This document shows, piece by piece, positions 57,690 through 64,000 of a stretch of 64,000 nucleotides of DNA. Each line of letters opens with the position of its first letter. Positions within the stretch are counted from its first letter, which is position 1. Below the pieces are notes generated by a model. That model searched no databases and was not told the DNA's origin. It saw only the letters and a list, made by a program, of their open reading frames with translations. The stretch is from positions 103,533-167,532 of the forward strand of contig ML769518.1 of assembly GCA_009733575.1 (NCBI GenBank), written 5' to 3'. The position numbers and the translations under genes were made by a program. This DNA comes from Gymnopus androsaceus JB14. Its lineage: Eukaryota; Basidiomycota; Agaricomycetes; Agaricales; Omphalotaceae.

Positions 57690-57800
57690 CAATGAGCAAA
57701 TACGTATGTGGACTCATGTCATTGGAAGCAGATGAGAGTGACCAGCATCTCATTAATGGCAGGACTGGGTGTCCTGTCAAACTCAGATGATATATGATAA

Positions 57801-58410
57801 TGTTAGGACCGTGCTACCGGAGGGGAGCCGGGCCTGAAAGAAGTCAAGCCGGGTCGGACCAAAGTATAAACCGAAGCAACTGAAGTAGTTGCCAACCGGA
57901 GACACGAGAAGGAAGCGGACCGCGGACCGTCTATTAGGACGGACCCTTGCTACGCCGAATGGTCCTGAAGGGAATGGAAGCGACGACACCAAAGGTCGTC
58001 GGTAAGAATGTCCGAGATGGACTTGACGACGCCGAGGTTGTTGGTGAGTTAAGGGTCAAGGCCGGAAGGTGTTGAGTCGAGTATAGGGTTAATCCAAGTT
58101 GATATTTAAACTAAAGACTACTATACAAGATGAGTCGGCTTATATACGATAGTCCTTATTGTTAAATAAAGATAATAGCTTCCCGTACGATATAGGTTGG
58201 CCGGGAAGGAGAATAATAAGTAATTGTCTTTCAGTTAGAGTAATTTGTTAAACGTGAGAATGAATGGGAAACAATAAGAAATGGACTGAAAGGGACCGAG
58301 GTGACCGGCCCGACCGGCTCGGTCACTTAGAAGAAAATATCCGATATAAGTACAGAGGAATCTCGGTCATCTCGGTAAGTGTACCGGCCATAGCCGGCAT
58401 GGTTGTAACA
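57801..58410 (-). repeat. 3' LTR of the second chromovirus copy
   Basis: About 610 bp, TGTTAGGACC to GGTTGTAACA, followed on its right by the pyrimidine-rich GTATCCCCCTCTTGG (purine tract on the minus strand). It is clearly the same family as the LTRs of the first copy but more diverged from both than they are from each other. Confidence 0.9.
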
Positions 58411-58611
58411 GTATCCCCCTCTTGGCCGGAGCCCTCGATGGCTAAGATGATGTCCGAAATCTGACTTTGAAAAAGATCAGAGTTCTGTTGATGGAATAGT
58501 GATTGGAATGAATCTTGTTAAGATCTGCCTCATGGTTTTGATCGCCATGATGGCTATAAAATCAGAACCGTTTCGTTGGACTTGTAAAAATTTCCTTTCT
58601 TCCCTACCATC

Positions 58612-59623
58612 ATGTCTGACTTCGATCCCACTGCTCCCATCCCCGACGACGACATCGATATCGCAGCAATGGAGAAAGCCCTTGCCGCTGCCAAGGAGAA
58701 GAAGGAGAAGATTCGGCGCACGAGAGAAGAAGCGGCCCGAATTGCTCGCGAGGAGGCAGATCGGCTCGCCCGTGAGGAGGCCGAGAGAAAAGCTGAAGAG
58801 GAGCGTCTCGCAAAGGAAGAGGCCGAGAGGAAAGCCGAAGAAGAACGTTTGGCCAAGGAGGAAGCCGAACGGAAGGCTCGTGAAGATGAGGCTAAGGCTC
58901 GGGCCGAGGAAGAGGAAAGCACAAGGCGTCGTGAGTCGGCCGAGATGACCGCCGATAAGGCGATTGCTGAGATGCGTGCAGCGGAAGAAAAAATTATTGC
59001 GGAGCAGAAGAAGAAGGAGAAGGATGCGGCTGCTGCGAAGGTGGCCGAAAGTAGTCAGTCAGGTGCGCAGGGTGGTAAAAAGAAAGTAAGTTTTTTTTCC
59101 CGTCGGCTATCTTTTCCGAGCCGAGCTAACTTATTTTCTGAAGTCCTCGAAAACGGTGGACGGATCCAACTTGGGGATCGAGATTGTAGAAGGTCCGGCA
59201 CCCAAGCCTAAGTCGGGGACGACCGAGCTAGGGAAGAGGAAAAGGGTCTCCACCAAGGAGGTCGGTGTCGGAGAGGCGTTCCCAACGAAGTGTGGAGAAT
59301 GCGAAAAGCGGGGCCGAGACTCCTGCACCCGGTGGTCCCTCAAGGGTACCACGTGCGAAGGTTATCACAAGGCGAAGGTAAGGTGTTCGCATACCAACCA
59401 GTCGAAGGGAGGTCCGAGGAAGAGAATGAAGAAGGACGGAGGTGAAGGGTCGGTCGCGGGTTTGTCGACTGAGTTCGAGGACGCCGTTCTCGATCGGTTG
59501 GACCGGATCAAAGCTCGGTTCGATCGGTTGGTTCGACTTTTGTCGAAGGGAAAAGGGAAGGCAAAGGAGGAGACCGAAGATGAGGAGGATGAAGAAGAGG
59601 ATGATGATGAAGATGTGGAGTGA
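58612..59623 (+). CDS. antisense accessory gene, second copy
   Basis: Exons 58612-59085 and 59144-59623 with a 58-nt intron, the same exon lengths (474 and 480 nt) as the first copy, giving 317 aa. The coiled coil, six-Cys cluster and acidic tail are kept, but the fifth Cys of the cluster is Tyr here (CEGYHKAK for CEGCHKAK). The frame is open throughout, so the gene is conserved across two separate insertions. Its direction is opposite to gag-pol, and its start lies about 200 bp from the LTR. Confidence 0.8.
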
Positions 59624-59897
59624 GCGATCGGTCGACCGGTTCGGTGGCCGTAAAATAAAATTTTGGACTTGTATGTAATTGAAAATGTTTCTTCTGAGTT
59701 TAAATACGGCCGAATAGGCCGAGTAAGAAAAATTTAAGTAGTATAAAAAATAAAAAGTCCTAAGTAGAAGGATTGCGGCCGGGCACAACCGGGCGGTAGG
59801 AGACAATCGCTCAATTTACTATCATGGCAATTGTCCCCAAGACCGCCGGAGGTCTCGGTCTGGAAACGAAAAGAAAAAACGGAGGAAAGGAAGCGTA

Positions 59898-62745
59898 CTA
59901 AGAATTGGCAGGACCGGGTTTGTTTGGATACCGAGTATGATAAACCGGAAGTAATTCATCTGCTGACAGCTCGTCGGCTGCTATCCATGAAAACTCTTTG
60001 TCTGTTCCTTCGTAACCTCGCCACCGGATGTAGTACCGAAGCGGGCATCGTTTGTACCGTCGGTCATATTTCGAGTCCAGTATCTCGGCAACTTCGAATT
60101 CGGTTTCACCATCAACCTCTACCGGCAGCGGCGGTGGTTGAATTTGGTTTGGAATGGAGTTGGGAATACTTGGTTCAAGTTGCGAGACGTGGAAGACCGG
60201 ATGGATTCGGGATAGATATTGAGGAAGCTGGAGTTTATAGGATAGGGAGCTGGGTCGGCCGATGACCTTGAATGGGCCTAGATATTTCTCGGAAAACTTC
60301 TTTGTTGGCCGGGTAGATTTGATGTGCTTCGCGAGAACAAAGATGTCGGAGCCGATTGGAAACTTGGGGTGTGGAATGCGAGACTTATCGGCTTGCTCTT
60401 TATAACAATCCTGTGCGTTTTTGATTTTGGTACGGAGGTAGGAATGGAGCTTGTCAAGATTTACTGCGAAGTCACGGGCTCGGTCGGAACGGATATCAAT
60501 TTCGGGTCGAACAGTGATGTTCGGATGATAACCCTTATTGGCGAAGAATGGAGAAATACCGGTCGAGGCATTCGGTGCATTATTGTAGGCAAATTTGGCA
60601 AGTGGAAGGATCTCGTCCCAGTCGTCCTGTTGATAGGAAGTGTAGATTCGAATATATTGCTCTAGCGTCTGATTGACTTGTTCGGTTTGACCGTCGCCTT
60701 CGGGGTGATAACCGGAAGTAAAATGTAACTCCATGGAGAGAGCTTGGCCAAGAGCGCGGAAAAAGGCCGAGATGAATTTGGAACCTCGATCGGAGGTTAC
60801 GTGGCTCGGAACTCCATGTTTAGAGAAGACATGTAGGACAAAAAGAACAGCAAGCTGCTCGGAGGTGATCGATGTATGACAAGGGATGAAGATACCTTGT
60901 TTTGAGGATCAGTCCACAATGACCAGTATCGAATTATAACCATTGGAGTTCGGTAACTCTTCGATGAAGTCCATGGAAATAGAATCCCCATGGCCAAAGC
61001 GGAACCGGAAGTGGTTTGAGCAGACCATATGGTCAGTGCCGGCGATACTTATTACGACCGCAGGTTGTGCAGGAACTTACGTAGTCACGAACAAAGTCTC
61101 GGACTTTTGGCCAGGTGTACTCTCGTCGAATAGACTCAAGTGTTCGGTTCTGACCGAAATGACCGGAGAGCGGGTGGTCATGGAAATATCGGAGGACCTT
61201 GAAGTCAAAGGTCTCCGCCATTAGGTACGTAAATTCGGCTATCCAGTCGGAGTAGACCGTCAGAGCCGAGAGACCAGCGAGGTTTGGACGGATCAGCGGC
61301 GGCTTCTAAGCCGGCGGCTGCTTCCGCATCCAGAGGAAGAGAGAGTCGGATGGCATTATGGAGTGCCTCAATATCCATGACGAATTGATGCTCGGAGGAT
61401 CGGACCTTCAAGGAAGGTTGCTCAAGTGATGTGGTTAGTTGTTCATTTGTGAAGATTGGTCGGAAATTCTGTGGATTGACTTGCGCGTAGCCAATATCCC
61501 CCTCTTTTGGGTAGATGTCCCATCGTCTAGTCATAGCGTCGGGTTTTTCACCGAGCTTACCGGGACGGAACCGGATCACCATGTTGAAGGTGTGGAGGTA
61601 TTCGGACCATCGGACCTGTCGTTGGGTCAATATTTTTGTAGTTGAGAAATACTCAAGATTCTTGTGGTCGGTCACCACATTGATCGGTTCACTGGAGCCT
61701 TCGAGGTAATGCTGCCAGCTCCGGAACGCCTCGAAAATGGCGAGGAGCTCTTTGTCGTGAGTGTCGTAGTTGAGCTCTGCCGCTTGGAGCGTTCGGGATA
61801 AGAACGCTACCGGGTGAATTTGACCGTCATCAAGGAGTATAGAAAGGATTGCCGCGACGGCGTAGTCCGACGCATTGGTTTCTACGATAAGCGGTCGGTT
61901 TGGTTCCCAATGTGCAAGGATTGGTGCGTGTGTGAAGGCATACTTCAAGTTGTCAAACGCTGCTTGACAATCGGCCAACCATAACCAGTCGATACCTTTT
62001 TGGGTGAGACGGTTTAGTGGAAGGACGATTTCAGAATAATTATAAATAAAACGGCGATAGAAATTAGTGAAACCGAGGAAGGATTGGATGTCCCTGACTT
62101 TCCGAGGAGTTGGCCAGTCAGTTATTGCTTGTACCTTGTCGGCGGCCATCGTCAACCCGGCCGGCGACATGATGTAACCGAGATATTCAACTGTATCGAC
62201 CGACCATTCGCACTTCTTTGCATTAGCAAAGAGTTTGTTCTTCCGGAGCCGCCGGAGGACTTCTCGAACGTGTTCCTCATGTTGCTCGGGGTTATCCGAG
62301 TAGATCAGGATATCGTCGAGATAGACAATGACGTTGACATCAATCATGTCCACTAGGACTTCATTGATGAATCGTTGCCATGCGGCCGGAGCGTTTGTGA
62401 GACCGAAGGGCATGACGTTCCATTTGTAGGAACCCCATTGGGTGCGGAATGTTGTCTTCCACTCGTCACCTTTGTTGATTCGGACGAGATGGTAAGCATG
62501 TTTAAGGTCGATTTTGGTGTATATCCGGGCTTTTCGTGGAGCATCCAAAAGGTCGGATATGAGCGGCAGCGGATATCTGTCTTTTTTTGTAATTCTGTTA
62601 AGACCTCGGAAATCGACACAAAGCTGAAGGGAGCCGTCTTTCTTTGGTGCGAAGAGAACCGGTGCTCCGTGAGGTGAATTCGATACAGAAATGAATCCGG
62701 TTTTGAGATGCTCATCGAGAAAATCTCGGAGAGCCTGCTGCTCAC
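59898..62745 (-). pseudogene. chromovirus pol, second copy
   Basis: The RT reads well from 62548 downward: IYTKIDLKHAYHLVRINKGD, then VNVIVYLDDILIYSDN with the YLDD catalytic box. The thumb, RNase H (LIVETNASDYAVAAIL; the first Asp of the usual E-T-D-A-S box is Asn here) and tether follow in the same frame to 61205. The integrase zinc-binding part is at 61221-61033 (HPLSGHFGQNR... CTTCGRNK). The core is broken at about 60735-61000, and its C-terminal part with chromodomain is at 60734-59898. Frame breaks at about 61205, 60997 and 60735 make this copy dead unless they are sequencing errors. Confidence 0.88.
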
Positions 62746-62764
62746 AAGGGGAGAGTGGAATGAT

Positions 62765-64000
62765 TCAACTGAGAGGCGGGGAACTGCCTTCTTCTAGTTC
62801 AATCTTGAGATCATAAGGTCGGTGCTCTGAAAGCACATCGGCTTGTACTTCGTCGAAAACATCGGCGAAGTCCTGATATTGTGCCGGGATGTCGGTATGC
62901 GGTGGTGATGCAGTTGCCGCAGATCGGCCGGATACTTCAAGTGATACGGCGTGTATCAGAAATGGTTTGGAACTCGTTTCTTTGAGAATGCGGGAAAATG
63001 CAGCAGCACATACAAAAGCGATGTCGACGTCCGGGTACTCAGTTTTGGCCGCTTGTTGATGGACCGAAGGATAGGTGTAGATGGGTTCAAAAGGAAAGCG
63101 CTCGGATAGAGGCCGAGGCTTTGAGATGCGAGCACGGTTACCGCAAGGCGTACCGTAAATGGGAGAAACTGTTGGGGTCAGAGAATCCGGAGGGATTTCG
63201 GACCGAGAGTATTCTGAGCGGTCGACGCGACCAGTCAGAAAAGACGTCTGAGGGATAGAGTCAAGCTGCTCGGTGTGTCGGAATGTTATAGTTTTTGATG
63301 CCCAGTCAATCAACGGATTGTAGCGGGTCAAGAAACTGAATCCTAAAACAGCTTTGCATGATAAGTCTAAAGGAGTAACATAAAATGTTAAGGGGAAAAG
63401 CTCGCCGGATGGAAACTGGACATCGAGAGATGCCGTTTCCGAGATTGCACTAGGGCAAGTGAACCATCAAACAACCGAAGGTTGATCGAGCATGACTTGT
63501 CGTAGTCGGTCATACTCATTCAGAAGGAAACGTAAGATCTATCTAAAGAATGTTCCGTAAGAACCGGAATCAGAGTAGAGTGGAAAAAGTAAGTACAACC
63601 GCATTTCAGCTGATTCGTTTTATGGCTGGAAACTCGGTAAGTGGATTCGAAACAGAGGATCGATCGAGATCGGAAAAGAGCGGAGACGTTGAGAGTTACT
63701 TCCAGATTCCGAAGTACGAAAGTGTACTCAACGCGACTCCCCTGTTTCATAACGGGTACAGGGAGCCGCGGACTAATTTTCGGGAACCGTCCGGGCTAAC
63801 CGCCGGGAAGTTCAGGGCCCCTGGGGTTACAGAAGCGCGGCCCCGGTTGAGACCCGCTTGTTCGGCTTTTCGAACCTGTACAATCATTCCACTTATGCTA
63901 GCCAACCACCAGAATGTAACACAGGTTAGAACTTTTGTGCGCTTTCTAGTTCCTCCTGGCTTGAGTTTGCGTCAGGGCGAGATGTTTAGCGTGGGGCTTG
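62765..64000 (-). pseudogene. chromovirus protease and protease-RT linker, second copy, partial
   Basis: The minus-strand frame 63331-62765 contains FLTRYNPLIDWASKTITF and a linker ending HRPYDLKIELEEGSSPPLS, the usual sequence just before a gypsy RT. Beyond 63331 the frame shifts repeatedly. This is the reference against which the 1.9-kb insertion in the first copy was recognised. Confidence 0.65.

Larger units (their letters stand above)
55402..57800 (+). repeat. right copy of the dispersed repeat block
   Basis: Same orientation as 336-3531. It contains a foldback unit at 55663-55982, a TA-flanked element at 56170-56401, an expanded MITE at 56698-56935 and a CATCAGC-type element at 57090-57689. 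It is cut at 57800 by a gypsy LTR. Confidence 0.85.
57801..64000 (-). mobile_element. second copy of the chromovirus, cut by the window end
   Basis: The LTR at 57801-58410 is followed by the antisense accessory gene, then integrase, RNase H and RT of pol on the minus strand up to the window edge in the protease region. It inserted into the repeat block after GATAA (57796-57800). The second LTR and its target duplication lie outside the window. From about 62.7 kb the sequence again shows many indels. Confidence 0.9.

Overview
The window is eukaryotic and fungal, most likely from an Agaricomycete (mushroom-forming basidiomycete). The evidence is many spliceosomal introns of about 45-90 nt with fungal branch points, a Ty3/gypsy chromovirus with a C-terminal chromodomain, BED-type hAT transposases, a DIRS/Ngaro-like tyrosine-recombinase retrotransposon and a TPR-CHAT gene. 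It is a transposon graveyard with few host genes. I see no rRNA, tRNA or CRISPR.

Layout. 336-3531 is one copy of a block repeated at 55402-57800. It is built of small foldback and MITE-type elements that share the terminus CATCAGCAAAACCTG. 5185-8828 is a hAT element inside an unrecognised coding remnant. 10387-11535 is a gypsy pol remnant. About 12-15.75 kb is a spliced gene of unknown function. 17887-19003 is a solo LTR, 19074-21330 a non-autonomous hAT and 21831-22377 a mariner-type MITE. From 24.3 to 44.3 kb lies one tyrosine-recombinase retrotransposon. It is split by an almost intact hAT (25807-30062, 8-bp target duplication) and by a 10.4-kb gypsy chromovirus (32224-42607, 5-bp target duplication). 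45.8-46.2 kb is a truncated RecQ-like helicase. 47466-50525 is a decayed TPR-CHAT gene with two ubiquitin-interacting-like motifs at its N terminus. A piece of a copia element, a large inverted repeat with a solo LTR in one arm, the second copy of the repeat block and a second, window-truncated copy of the chromovirus complete the window.

Most important observation. Between two in-frame, phase-0 exons of the unknown gene (exon ends 13218, next exon starts 15420) lie 28 triplets of the form NNT. Each is bounded on the left by a pyrimidine tract plus AG and on the right by a GT donor, mostly GTGAGT. The region can be read as 29 consecutive GT-AG introns of 52-91 nt separated by 28 exons of exactly 3 nt, with the reading frame kept throughout whichever triplets are included or skipped. 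I know of no described system like it, but I cannot search. It needs RNA evidence, and it could instead be one 2.2-kb intron made of a minisatellite.

Quality warning. About 36.7-41 kb and 62.7-64 kb carry many single-base indels relative to the homologous chromovirus copy. About 37764-39683 is an insertion with no resemblance to the element. This looks like uncorrected long-read sequence rather than biology.
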